A DNA stretch of 64,000 bases. Origin: Lentisphaeria bacterium. Lineage in GTDB: Bacteria; Verrucomicrobiota; Lentisphaeria; Victivallales; Victivallaceae. Shown in pieces: positions 23,581-31,475 of this stretch (the first letter of the stretch is position 1; every line of letters starts with the position of its first letter). The DNA lies in the NCBI GenBank assembly GCA_022768375.1, contig JALEMG010000022.1:1-64000 (forward strand), written 5' to 3'. Made by a program: the position numbers and the translations under genes. The notes below the pieces were generated by a model. That model was given only the letters and a program-made list of their open reading frames with translations. It had not been told where the DNA came from and searched no databases.

Positions 23581-24162
23581 ATGGCAGAGAATCCGAAATT
23601 CGACGAGTACAAGTCCCAGATCATCCGCATGCTGGACACCATGTTCGACTGCCTCGGCCTGACCGGGGAGTTCAAGGTGGAGGAAAACGGGTCCCGGATC
23701 GGTGTGCTGATCTCCAGTACGGACGCGGGCCGGGTGATCGGGCGTAAAGGGCAGACGCTGGAAAGTCTGCAACTGCTGGTGAACCGCATGCTGTTCAAGA
23801 CCGACGAGAATGCGCCGCTGGTGACGCTGGACATCGACGGTTACGCCGACGGCGACCGGGAACGCCGGTCCGCCCGCCGCGAGGAGCGCGGGGAGCGCGG
23901 GGAATCCGGTTCCTACGAGCGCCGGCCGCGCCGGAGCGATTCCGGAGCCGGTCATGCCAGCAGCGCCCAGTTGGAGTTGCAGGCGCAGGACGCCGCCAAA
24001 GAGGTCAAACGCTGGGGCGAACCGGTGAAACTGCCGGAGATGAACGCCCATGACCGCCGCATCATTCACATCACGCTGAAAGACGATCCCGAGGTGGTGA
24101 CGGAATCCATCGGGGAAGGCGCGATGAAAAAAGTGGTGATTTCGCTGAAAAAGGCGGAATAA
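23581..24162 (+). CDS. jag: KhpB/Jag-type RNA-binding protein (KH and R3H domains)
   Basis: The 193-residue protein has a KH domain (DAGRVIGRKGQTLESLQLLVNRML, about 47-75), a charged Arg/Glu-rich linker and a C-terminal R3H-type domain (LPEMNAHDRRIIHITLKDDPEVVTESIGEG). The N-terminal Jag domain of Gram-positive homologues is missing. KhpB/Jag proteins bind RNA and are linked to cell-envelope regulation. The place directly after yidC is its usual location. Confidence 0.93.
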   Translation: MAENPKFDEYKSQIIRMLDTMFDCLGLTGEFKVEENGSRIGVLISSTDAGRVIGRKGQTLESLQLLVNRMLFKTDENAPLVTLDIDGYADGDRERRSARREERGERGESGSYERRPRRSDSGAGHASSAQLELQAQDAAKEVKRWGEPVKLPEMNAHDRRIIHITLKDDPEVVTESIGEGAMKKVVISLKKAE

Positions 24163-24202
24163 GCGACCTTGCCGCCGGAGGTTTTTCTCCGGGGCGCGGG
24201 AT

Positions 24203-24230
24203 CGGCCGGAGGGAAATACCCCTCCGGCCG
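24203..24230. terminator. Hairpin between convergent genes, possible bidirectional terminator
   Basis: A perfect 11-bp stem CGGCCGGAGGG / CCCTCCGGCCG with a 6-nt loop lies between the jag stop and the converging sugar-isomerase gene. It has no T run on either side, so it is a weak intrinsic terminator or needs Rho. Confidence 0.5.
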
Positions 24231-24281
24231 CGTTCGTATCCGGGTCCTGCCCGCGACTGCGGGAGAGGCAAGGTTTCGCCG

Positions 24282-25673
24282 TCAGATGCGGACGAATTCG
24301 AAGCCGAGTTGATCGGCCAGCATTTGAATTTCGTCGCCGCGGCGTCCGGCAACGGCGGAGAGGTGGTGGGCGCCGCCCTGCCGACTGTAGTCGTCCAGCA
24401 CATCCTTGACCGGACGGTCCGGGCGGAACAGCCAGTAGGCCCGATTGTAGGTCTCCAGCACCGGCAGGTCCGGGACTTCCCCCTCGAAGACCACCAGCCG
24501 GAAGCGGTGGTCCGGGGTCGGAGTCAGGCAGACCAGCGTGTAATCTCCCGGTTCGGCGGTGAAGAACATTCCGGCGTAGTCCGGCACGCCTTTCACCCAG
24601 AACGGCATCCGCTTCAGCACGACTTTGCGGTCACGCCGGGCCACGGCGATATTGCACTCCTGCATGTGGGACATGAAAAACAGATCGCGCCGGAAGTCCA
24701 CCGTGTAGATCTCGCTGAAGTTGGCTTCGCCGCACAATTCGACCAACTGCCGCATCGCCGCCGCCCGCAGGACGTCGCCCTCTCCGGCGTAACCGATCCC
24801 CTCGGCCATCAGACAGTTGATCGCGTAAAACGGCAATTGTCCGAAGTTGGTGAGCAGACTGGTGAAGTTCATGGTGAAGGCGTTGCAGCGGTATTTCGCC
24901 AGCAGTTCCCGCACCGCCAGCATGCGCCGGACGGATTCCCGATGGATATCCGGATGCAGGTCCTTTTGCACGTCGAAGCGGACCGCATCCTCCCGACGGC
25001 GGCGTTCCGCCGCGTCCTCGTCCACCGTTTTCAGCGCTTCCAGAAACTCCGGTCCGGTGATGTCGACCGCCTCCGGGCCCCAGTTCGCCCGCAGTTTCTC
25101 CGGGTCGAAGGCGAAGTCGCCCATCCCCGCGAACGCCCCGCCCAGCGCCAGCACCCGGATGTTCTTTGCCGCCCGTGCCGCCCGGATCGCCCGCAGATGC
25201 CGGTCCAACTGCGCCGTCACCTGCGGATCGCCGTCGTGCCCGGAGACGATGACAAAGGGGAAGTTCCTCCGGTACAGCACGTTGGTGATGTCCTGAATGC
25301 CCTGCACCGTGTGGTTGAGCGTGAGATCGTCGGGGGCGTAGTTTTCCCGGATCACCGCCGAATCCTGCGTGTTGAAGATCAGCACCGGCAGCCCCAGTTC
25401 CGCCAGCGCATCGCAGATCAGCATGCTGGGCGTGTAGGAGACGGCGGAAAGCACCACCGCGTCCACCTCCGCGTTGCGAATGGCGGCGACCGCCTCGGCC
25501 ACGTCCGCGTCGGTATAGCAGAGTTTTGCATACCTGACCTCGGCCGACTCGGCGAGTTTGCCGCGCCACCGGTCGAACGCCGCCTGCCAGCGGCCGAGAA
25601 ACGCCCCGCTGGTGCGCAGGTAAAGTTCCAGAGAAAGCCCGAGGTAGGCGATTGCGGGACGGGGAATGTCCAT
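24282..25673 (-). CDS. L-fucose/L-arabinose isomerase-family protein
   Basis: The 463-residue protein resembles the sugar ketol-isomerase superfamily of FucI and AraA, which convert aldoses to ketoses with Mn2+. Typical elements are an N-terminal Rossmann-like domain (DADVAEAVAAIRNAEVDAVVLSAVSYTPSML), a second domain (VIVSGHDGDPQVTAQLDRHLRA), and a C-terminal catalytic region with AFTMNFTSLL, MAEGIGYAGEGDVLRAA and EIYTVDFRRDLFFMSHMQECN, which carry likely metal ligands. The exact sugar is unclear. A promoter with 17-bp spacing lies upstream, divergent from the amidohydrolase gene. Confidence 0.8.
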   Translation of the reverse strand: MDIPRPAIAYLGLSLELYLRTSGAFLGRWQAAFDRWRGKLAESAEVRYAKLCYTDADVAEAVAAIRNAEVDAVVLSAVSYTPSMLICDALAELGLPVLIFNTQDSAVIRENYAPDDLTLNHTVQGIQDITNVLYRRNFPFVIVSGHDGDPQVTAQLDRHLRAIRAARAAKNIRVLALGGAFAGMGDFAFDPEKLRANWGPEAVDITGPEFLEALKTVDEDAAERRRREDAVRFDVQKDLHPDIHRESVRRMLAVRELLAKYRCNAFTMNFTSLLTNFGQLPFYAINCLMAEGIGYAGEGDVLRAAAMRQLVELCGEANFSEIYTVDFRRDLFFMSHMQECNIAVARRDRKVVLKRMPFWVKGVPDYAGMFFTAEPGDYTLVCLTPTPDHRFRLVVFEGEVPDLPVLETYNRAYWLFRPDRPVKDVLDDYSRQGGAHHLSAVAGRRGDEIQMLADQLGFEFVRI

Positions 25674-25715
25674 AGCCGATCATCCTTCATAAATTCATCT
25701 TCGCGTTCCGGACAT

Positions 25716-25744
25716 ACTATACCATGCCCGGGGACGGGTTGCAA
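25716..25744 (-). promoter_or_regulatory. Promoter of the sugar-isomerase gene
   Basis: Minus-strand TTGCAA, 17 bp, TATAGT. Confidence 0.75.
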
Positions 25745-25808
25745 ATCGAAAAATCTTATTTGGAGAATTATTTTTGTGTTTTAGAATCATTTATCTTGGT
25801 AAAAATGC

Positions 25809-25837
25809 TTGAAATGATCATGCCGGGCGGCTATATT
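25809..25837 (+). promoter_or_regulatory. Promoter of the amidohydrolase gene
   Basis: TTGAAA, 17 bp, TATATT, 45 bp before the ATG at 25882 and about 65 bp from the divergent promoter. Confidence 0.8.
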
Positions 25838-25881
25838 ATCCCCCGGAACGTGGAAAACAGGCAAAGAAACGAGGAAATCAA

Positions 25882-27237
25882 ATGATCGAACAACTGCAAA
25901 AATTTCGCCGGGAGTACGCCGCCGTCCGGGAGGCGCTGCCGTTTCTGGACTGCTACATCTCCGAACTGGCCCCCTCATGGGACGACGTGCCGTCCCTGCC
26001 GCCGACCGATTACCGACGGCTCGGCACCGCGGAGGGGAAAAACCGGCTGGTGATCCAGACCGAACACACCTTCGAGGAGATCGAAGCGATGGCGAAAGCG
26101 GAGCCGGAGGTCAACTTCATCATCGCTTCGGGCTACCGGAAACTGCTCTACCACATCGAAGCGGTCGCCCGGCTGATCAAAGACGTGCCCAATATTTACG
26201 TGGCCACCGGCAATCTCTGCAACGTTTTTGCGCTGGAAACTCTGGTAAAAGCCGGATGCCGGGACAAACTGCTCTACGGCAGCATGGTTCCGTACCTCGA
26301 CCCCGGACAGGCCATGGGGCCGGTGGTGCTGGGGGATTTCGACTGGGAGACCCGGTGCGCCATTGCCGGGAACAACTTCCGCAGACTGCTGGGCGAGCCG
26401 CCGGTCCTGCCGCCGTCCCTGCCGCCGGTGAAGATCCCGAACCTCATCATCGACGCGCACGGCCACACGGTCAATCCCGGGACCAAAACCCGGTTCCCGG
26501 CGCCGGATTCCGCGCCGGTGTGGTCCCAGTGGGAGGGCAAACTGGAGTTTTTCGGCATTACCGACTTTTTCATCACTCCGAGCGAGAGCATCGCCGACGT
26601 TACCGCGTTTCCGGCGTACAACACCCGGGATTTCTGCGTCGCTTCCGGCGGGCGGGTACGGTATTTTGAAGTGTTCGACCCCCGCAATGTTCCCGCTTCC
26701 ATGGCGGCGCTGCGGCGCAGTCTGCCCGACAGAATGTGCATCGGCATCAAAATCCACCCGGCGGAGCATTTTGTGGACGCCGACCGCCCGGAATACGCCG
26801 AAGTCTACCAAATGGCGGCCGCCTGCGACAAGCCGATCATGACTCACAGTTGGGGCGTTTCCGACTACAATCCGAAACAGAAATGCTCCACGCCGGGCCG
26901 GTTCGACGGGCACTTGGCCGCCAATCCCAAAGCGCGGTTTGTTTTCGGGCATACCGGCGGTCGTCCCAACGGCTTCGCGGAGGCGGTGGAGATGTGCCGG
27001 AAATACCCCCGGTGCATGACCGATCTGGCCGGAGACCTTTTTGACGGCGGCTTCCTCGCGCACGCGCTGAAGGAGATCGGCCCGGACCGGATCATGTTCG
27101 CCACCGACATGTACTGGATCGACCCCCGGTGTACGCTGGGTATGCTCATGGAACAGCCCCTGAGCGACGCCGACATGCTCAAGATCCTGCGCTTCAACGC
27201 GGAGAAGACCTATCTCGACCGGGTGGCCCGGCAGTAA
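25882..27237 (+). CDS. Amidohydrolase-2-type protein with a truncated first barrel fused to a full second barrel
   Basis: The 451-residue protein belongs to the metal-dependent TIM-barrel hydrolases (amidohydrolase 2). Residues from about 190 form a full unit: LIIDAHGHTVNPG at the first strand, IGIKIHPAEHF, KPIMTHSWG, ARFVFGHTGG and the closing IMFATDMYWIDP with 'LSDADMLKILRFNAEKTY'. Residues 1-180 repeat only the second half of such a barrel: PEVNFIIASGYRKLL, NIYVATGN, KLLYGSMVPYLDPGQAMGPVVLGDF and RCAIAGNNFRRLLG. The N-terminal copy has lost its metal-binding residues (GSM for GSD). Substrate unknown; the divergent partner is a sugar isomerase. Confidence 0.82.
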   Translation: MIEQLQKFRREYAAVREALPFLDCYISELAPSWDDVPSLPPTDYRRLGTAEGKNRLVIQTEHTFEEIEAMAKAEPEVNFIIASGYRKLLYHIEAVARLIKDVPNIYVATGNLCNVFALETLVKAGCRDKLLYGSMVPYLDPGQAMGPVVLGDFDWETRCAIAGNNFRRLLGEPPVLPPSLPPVKIPNLIIDAHGHTVNPGTKTRFPAPDSAPVWSQWEGKLEFFGITDFFITPSESIADVTAFPAYNTRDFCVASGGRVRYFEVFDPRNVPASMAALRRSLPDRMCIGIKIHPAEHFVDADRPEYAEVYQMAAACDKPIMTHSWGVSDYNPKQKCSTPGRFDGHLAANPKARFVFGHTGGRPNGFAEAVEMCRKYPRCMTDLAGDLFDGGFLAHALKEIGPDRIMFATDMYWIDPRCTLGMLMEQPLSDADMLKILRFNAEKTYLDRVARQ

Positions 27238-27238
27238 C

Positions 27239-27267
27239 TTGACAATCCTTCCGGCACGGGTTATATT
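27239..27267 (+). promoter_or_regulatory. Promoter of the polyprenol/lipid kinase-like gene
   Basis: TTGACA, 17 bp, TATATT. It begins at the stop codon of the previous gene, and its expected start point falls inside the terminator hairpin. Confidence 0.8.
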
Positions 27268-27270
27268 GAG

Positions 27271-27303
27271 TGACGTTCCCCGCGGGGAGCGTCATTTTTT
27301 TTT
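27271..27303 (+). terminator. Strong intrinsic terminator just behind the promoter
   Basis: The stem TGACGTTCCCC / GGGGAGCGTCA (one G-T wobble) is followed by nine T. It would end transcripts of the upstream amidohydrolase gene. Transcripts from the overlapping promoter would start within the left arm (near 27274) and so should mostly escape it. Confidence 0.85.
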
Positions 27304-27350
27304 GCGGTGAAAAAGGGGGACTCGGTTTTCAAGTCCGGAGTGCGGTCATC

Positions 27351-27965
27351 ATGGAAATCACTTACACGGAAGAAATCAAGCGCAAACTGGTGCATCTGTC
27401 CTCGCTGTGGATGGTGGCGGCGACGCTGTTGCTGGCCCCGTGGCGGTGGGCGGCGGTGGTCCTTTTCGCGCTGCTGCTGCTGCTGACGCTGGTTTCGGAA
27501 CACGACTACGCCAACGGCGGCCGGTATCTGGGGAAACTGTACGGCAGACTTTTCGGGCGGATGCTCCGCAATGAAGTCCGTCCCGGTCAGTGGATCGTTT
27601 CCGGCGGCGCGCCGGTGCTGGCCGCGGCACTGCTGGTCAATGTCCTGTTTCCCCCGTGGAACGCCGCCGGCGCGCTGGCGGTGATGCTCACCGGCGACGC
27701 CGCCGCCGCGCTGATCGGCCGGAAATTCGGCCGTCACAAACTGGTCAACGGCAAATCGCTGGAGGGCAGTGCGGGATTCGCGGCCGTCGGTTTTGCCGCA
27801 TTGGCCGCGGTGCTGGCCGTCACCGGCCGTCCCGCCCGGGATTATCCGCTGGCGCTGGCGGCGGTCCTGCTGGCCGCGCTGGTCGAACTCTTTCAGAAAC
27901 AACTGAAACTGGACGACAACCTGACCATCCCCCTCTGCGTCGGCGCGGTGTTGCTGCTGGGCTGA
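27351..27965 (+). CDS. Diacylglycerol/polyprenol kinase-family membrane protein
   Basis: A 204-residue polytopic protein starting MEITYTEEIKRKLVHLSSLW. The 'EIxRKxxHL' N-terminus and the motif LTGDAAAALIGRKFGRHKL...NGKSLEGSAGF match the CTP-dependent dolichol/diacylglycerol kinase (SEC59/DGK1) and phosphatidate cytidylyltransferase-like family. It should phosphorylate a lipid alcohol in the inner membrane. I chose the ATG at 27351 with GGAG upstream; the in-frame ATG at 27270 lies in the terminator hairpin. Confidence 0.8.
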   Translation: MEITYTEEIKRKLVHLSSLWMVAATLLLAPWRWAAVVLFALLLLLTLVSEHDYANGGRYLGKLYGRLFGRMLRNEVRPGQWIVSGGAPVLAAALLVNVLFPPWNAAGALAVMLTGDAAAALIGRKFGRHKLVNGKSLEGSAGFAAVGFAALAAVLAVTGRPARDYPLALAAVLLAALVELFQKQLKLDDNLTIPLCVGAVLLLG

Positions 27966-27982
27966 ATGCCGGACGCGGCCCC

Positions 27983-29350
27983 TCAGTCGAAAAACGCCGA
28001 CAGTCCGAGCATCCAGACGGCGAAGATCAGCAGCGGCAGCACCCACTTGCAGTAGAATCCCGGCCACCGGGGGATTTTCCAGCCCGAACCGGCATTTACT
28101 TCGGCATAGAACCCTTCCTCGCCCCAGCCGGCGCGGTGCATGCAGAATACGGTCAGACACAGCGCGCCCAGCGGCAGAAGATTGTTGCTGACCACGAAAT
28201 CTTCCAGATCGAGGATGGTGGATCCTCCGCCCAGCGGATGAAAGTTCCGCCAGAAGTTGAAGCCGAAAACGCAGGGCAGCGAGAGCAGGGCCAGCGCCGC
28301 CGCGAAGACCGCGCAGGATCTCCGGCGGCTCCAATGGAATTCGTCCATGCCGAAAGCGGCGAGGTTTTCAAACACCGCGATGAGCGTGGAGAGCGCGGCG
28401 ATGGCGAGAAAAAGAAAGAACAGCGCCCCCCAGAAGGTCCCGCCGGACATGTTCTGGAACACTCTGGGCAAGGTTATGAAGATCAGCGGCGGCCCCGCGT
28501 CGGGGGCGATGCCGAACGCCTGACAGGAGGGGAAGATGACCAGTCCGGCGCAGATGGCGACCACCGTGTCCAGCAGGATGATCCAGAAACTTTCCTGCGG
28601 CAATGCGCGCTCCCTGCCGGAGTAACTGCCGCAGACGGCGAGAGCGCCGATGCCGATGCTGAGGGTGAAAAACGCCTGCGCCATGGCTGCGTGGATCGCG
28701 GGCAGCAGTCCGCCCCCGGCAAATCGGGTGAAGTCCGGCTGAAGAAAGAACTTCACCCCCGCTCCCGCGCCGGGCAGCAGCAACGCATTGGCCACCAGTC
28801 CGGCCAGCATCAGAAACAGGCCGCCCATCATGAATTTGATGCTTTTTTCAATGGCGCCGCGCACCCCGCCCATGCATACCGCCGCGGAGATCGCCAGCGC
28901 GATGAACGTGTACAGCGTCTGACGGCCGGGCGCGGCGAGCAGCGCGGAGAAATCTTCCGCGTTCAGCGTCGTTCCCCGTCCGGAAAGGTACATCCACGCA
29001 TAGGCCAGCAGCCAGCCGGTCACGACCGTGTAGAACATGAGCAGGATCAGATTGCCGGAAAAGAGAATGAAGCCCGGGACCCGCCACCGGAACCGGTTTT
29101 GCGGGTTCTGCAGTTTGGCAAACGCGCCGGGGAAAGTGCTCCGCCCGGCCCGCCCCAGCGCCAGTTCCATCGTCAGCACGGGAAATCCCATGATGATCAG
29201 GAACAGCAAATAGAGCAGGACGAAAAGCCCGCCGCCGTATTGTCCGGTGACGTAAGGGAAGCGCCACACATTGCCCAGACCGATGGCGCACCCGGCGGTG
29301 AGAAAGATGAATCCCAGCCGCGATGCAAACTGTTCCCGCTGTTTCGCCAT
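27983..29350 (-). CDS. Sodium-dependent neurotransmitter-symporter (NSS/SNF) family transporter
   Basis: A 455-residue LeuT-fold transporter that couples Na+ entry to uptake of an amino acid or similar amine. The first helix carries the family signature FASRLGFIFLTAGCAIGLGNVWRFPYVTGQYGGG, including the unwound Na+/substrate site. About 11-12 hydrophobic segments follow, with ALSTLIAVFENL for TM8. Its own promoter sits in the end of the upstream glycosidase-like gene. Confidence 0.95.
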   Translation of the reverse strand: MAKQREQFASRLGFIFLTAGCAIGLGNVWRFPYVTGQYGGGLFVLLYLLFLIIMGFPVLTMELALGRAGRSTFPGAFAKLQNPQNRFRWRVPGFILFSGNLILLMFYTVVTGWLLAYAWMYLSGRGTTLNAEDFSALLAAPGRQTLYTFIALAISAAVCMGGVRGAIEKSIKFMMGGLFLMLAGLVANALLLPGAGAGVKFFLQPDFTRFAGGGLLPAIHAAMAQAFFTLSIGIGALAVCGSYSGRERALPQESFWIILLDTVVAICAGLVIFPSCQAFGIAPDAGPPLIFITLPRVFQNMSGGTFWGALFFLFLAIAALSTLIAVFENLAAFGMDEFHWSRRRSCAVFAAALALLSLPCVFGFNFWRNFHPLGGGSTILDLEDFVVSNNLLPLGALCLTVFCMHRAGWGEEGFYAEVNAGSGWKIPRWPGFYCKWVLPLLIFAVWMLGLSAFFD

Positions 29351-29377
29351 GAAAATACCTCCGCGTGTCTTCCGGTT

Positions 29378-29406
29378 AACTTACCATCTCCGCGGAGGTT
29401 TGTCAA
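29378..29406 (-). promoter_or_regulatory. Promoter of the NSS transporter gene
   Basis: Minus-strand TTGACA, 17 bp, TAAGTT, about 28 bp before the ATG at 29350. Confidence 0.65.
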
Positions 29407-29407
29407 G

Positions 29408-31438
29408 TCACAGCGTAATCGTTTCGCCGTATCGGGCCTGCCGCGTCCGTCCGTCGCAGAGCACCCGGAAGCCCTCCGCTTCGCAGATCACGTCAAAGAC
29501 CTTGCCCTGCATTCGCACTCCGGTCAGGGCCATGTGCCGGATGTCCTTCGGCAGATGCGGGGCGATTTCCACGGTCAGTTCCGGCGTCGGGCGCAGTCCG
29601 AACAGCCCGAAGATCATGGTCTGCGCCGGTCCGCACCCCTGGATGTCGCACTGAAGCGGCGTATCCCGACGGTAATCCCGCACGTCCGCCCGGTGACTGT
29701 CGCCCCAGTAGGGCAGGTATTCGCCCAGCCAGAGCAGTCGGCGGAGGATCTCGTCGCCGTCGGCGGTGTCGCCGCGCTGATAGAGCCGGTCGGCGATGGC
29801 GGGCGCGAAGGAGGGGCAGGCCCCCGGACCGCCGTTGTCCACGTCCCGTTCATCGTAGGCCGGGTCGATCTTGGCCAGCGAATGGATGCCGTACGGCCCG
29901 AGAAATTCGTCCTCGTTCATCAGCCGCCGGGTCAGCGCGGCTTCGATCTCCGGCGTCAGCGCCCAGTCGCCCCAGCCCAGCACCTTGAACATCTGCATGG
30001 TGTAACGCAGGTATTTGCCTCCGGCGTCCGCGCCGAAGAACCAGCGGTCTTTTGCCGACCAGAGTTCCCGGATGACGAGGTCCCGAAGCGCATTCGCCCG
30101 CTTGACCATGTCGCACGGCGGCACGACTTCCGCCAGTTTGCAGAGCCGGTCCGCGATCCGGTAGTTAACGCACCGCCGCAGATTGAGGTCCGGGACGATG
30201 CCGTCGTAACGCAGTTCCCGGCGCAATTCCAGATGATGGTTGCCGGTGCCGAAGTCCACCAGCACCGCCGGTTTGCTCAGATCGTCGTGCATCATCGCCT
30301 GCGCGATCATGTGGTCGATGATCCGCTTGCCGTGCACTTTGCGCTTCAAATAGGCGGTGTCGCCGGTCTGCACCACATAAGCGTAGGTGAGCAGCAGGAC
30401 CTTTTCCTGATTGATGGGGTAGTACGGACCGAAGGCCGAACCGTCGTCCGGGAAAAAGGCGAAACACTCGGAGAGATCAAGTTTCAGGTACGTCTCCAGA
30501 TGGGCGCGGGCCGCTTTCGGGTCCAGCATGCTCCAGAGCCGGTAGATCTCGCCGTAGTTCCAGAGGTAACAGCCGACGCAGCCGCCGTTGATGCTGCCGG
30601 TGCCGTAGTAGGGGTGCAGCAGGAACTCCGGCACATTCCACTCGTTCATCAGCAGGTGCATCAGCGACCGGTGATAGAGTTTGACGTAGGCGGCGTTGTC
30701 GGCGGTGAAATCCGGCAGGCGGCGGAAAAGTCCCCGCACCCGGCGCCTCCAGTGGGCGCGGGCGGCCTTGACGGACCGTTCCGGATCGGCCAGCAGTCCC
30801 CGCAGGATCGTCGCGGCGGCGGCGGGTTCCCCGATGGCCAGCGCGAGATGGAACACCGCCTTCCCCCCGGGACCGCACTTTATGGCCGGAGTGTCGATCA
30901 CTCCGGCGCACCACGGCTTCCGGGGCCGCAGTTTCAGCGACGAACCGAAGCGGATCTGCACCCCGTCGCCGTTGAGGATGAAGTGATCCTGCTCGCAACT
31001 CTGCACGGTGAATTTCGTTCCTTCCCGGGGCCGGGAAAATCCCCAGTGCTTCTGGGTCCCCAGCATGCCGACGAGTTCGAACTGGACCTCAAGCGTCGCG
31101 TCGCGTTTGCTCCGGTTGACCGCCTCGATACGCATGATCGCGCCGCTCTGATCGGCCGCGGGCAGCAGTCGGCTCGTCAACTGCCACTCTCCGGCCCGCC
31201 CGCGCCGGGTGAGCATGTCCGGCTCCCAGGTGTAGGAACCGGCGGCGGCGGGACGGCCGTTGAACCGGACTTTCAACAGAAAATCGTCACTGAAGTGCGG
31301 CGGGGCGAAAAGCCCCCGGATCTCCGCCACATCGGGATACCAGCCGTTGAGGGCGAGTTTCCCGTTGACCAGCCCCAGATTCTCCGGGGCGATGATGGAG
31401 TCCTCGCCCCGGATGCCGAACATTTGCGTCACATTCAT
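29408..31438 (-). CDS. (alpha/alpha)6-barrel glycosidase or glycan phosphorylase-like protein
   Basis: The 676-residue cytoplasmic protein has an N-terminal beta-sandwich (to about 250) and a C-terminal helical barrel, the layout of clan GH-L/GH-G-like enzymes (GH63, GH78, GH94, GH95 relatives). Helical-toroid traits include NGGCVGCYLWNYGEIYRLWSMLDP, FFPDDGSAFGPYYPINQEKVLLLTYAYVVQTGDTAYL and DVDNGGPGACPSFAPAIADRLYQRGDTADGDEILRRLL. There is no signal peptide. Acidic residues in these segments could be catalytic, but the exact family and sugar cannot be assigned. Its start lies 38 bp after the kinase-cupin gene, so they may be one operon. Confidence 0.65.
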   Translation of the reverse strand: MNVTQMFGIRGEDSIIAPENLGLVNGKLALNGWYPDVAEIRGLFAPPHFSDDFLLKVRFNGRPAAAGSYTWEPDMLTRRGRAGEWQLTSRLLPAADQSGAIMRIEAVNRSKRDATLEVQFELVGMLGTQKHWGFSRPREGTKFTVQSCEQDHFILNGDGVQIRFGSSLKLRPRKPWCAGVIDTPAIKCGPGGKAVFHLALAIGEPAAAATILRGLLADPERSVKAARAHWRRRVRGLFRRLPDFTADNAAYVKLYHRSLMHLLMNEWNVPEFLLHPYYGTGSINGGCVGCYLWNYGEIYRLWSMLDPKAARAHLETYLKLDLSECFAFFPDDGSAFGPYYPINQEKVLLLTYAYVVQTGDTAYLKRKVHGKRIIDHMIAQAMMHDDLSKPAVLVDFGTGNHHLELRRELRYDGIVPDLNLRRCVNYRIADRLCKLAEVVPPCDMVKRANALRDLVIRELWSAKDRWFFGADAGGKYLRYTMQMFKVLGWGDWALTPEIEAALTRRLMNEDEFLGPYGIHSLAKIDPAYDERDVDNGGPGACPSFAPAIADRLYQRGDTADGDEILRRLLWLGEYLPYWGDSHRADVRDYRRDTPLQCDIQGCGPAQTMIFGLFGLRPTPELTVEIAPHLPKDIRHMALTGVRMQGKVFDVICEAEGFRVLCDGRTRQARYGETITL

Positions 31439-31475
31439 TTCCGCTTCTCCGCAAAGGGATTCCGCTTCGCGCGGG

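Noticed and set aside
21679-24069. 796-codon minus-strand open frame
   Set aside because: Antisense to yidC and jag in a highly conserved gene cluster.
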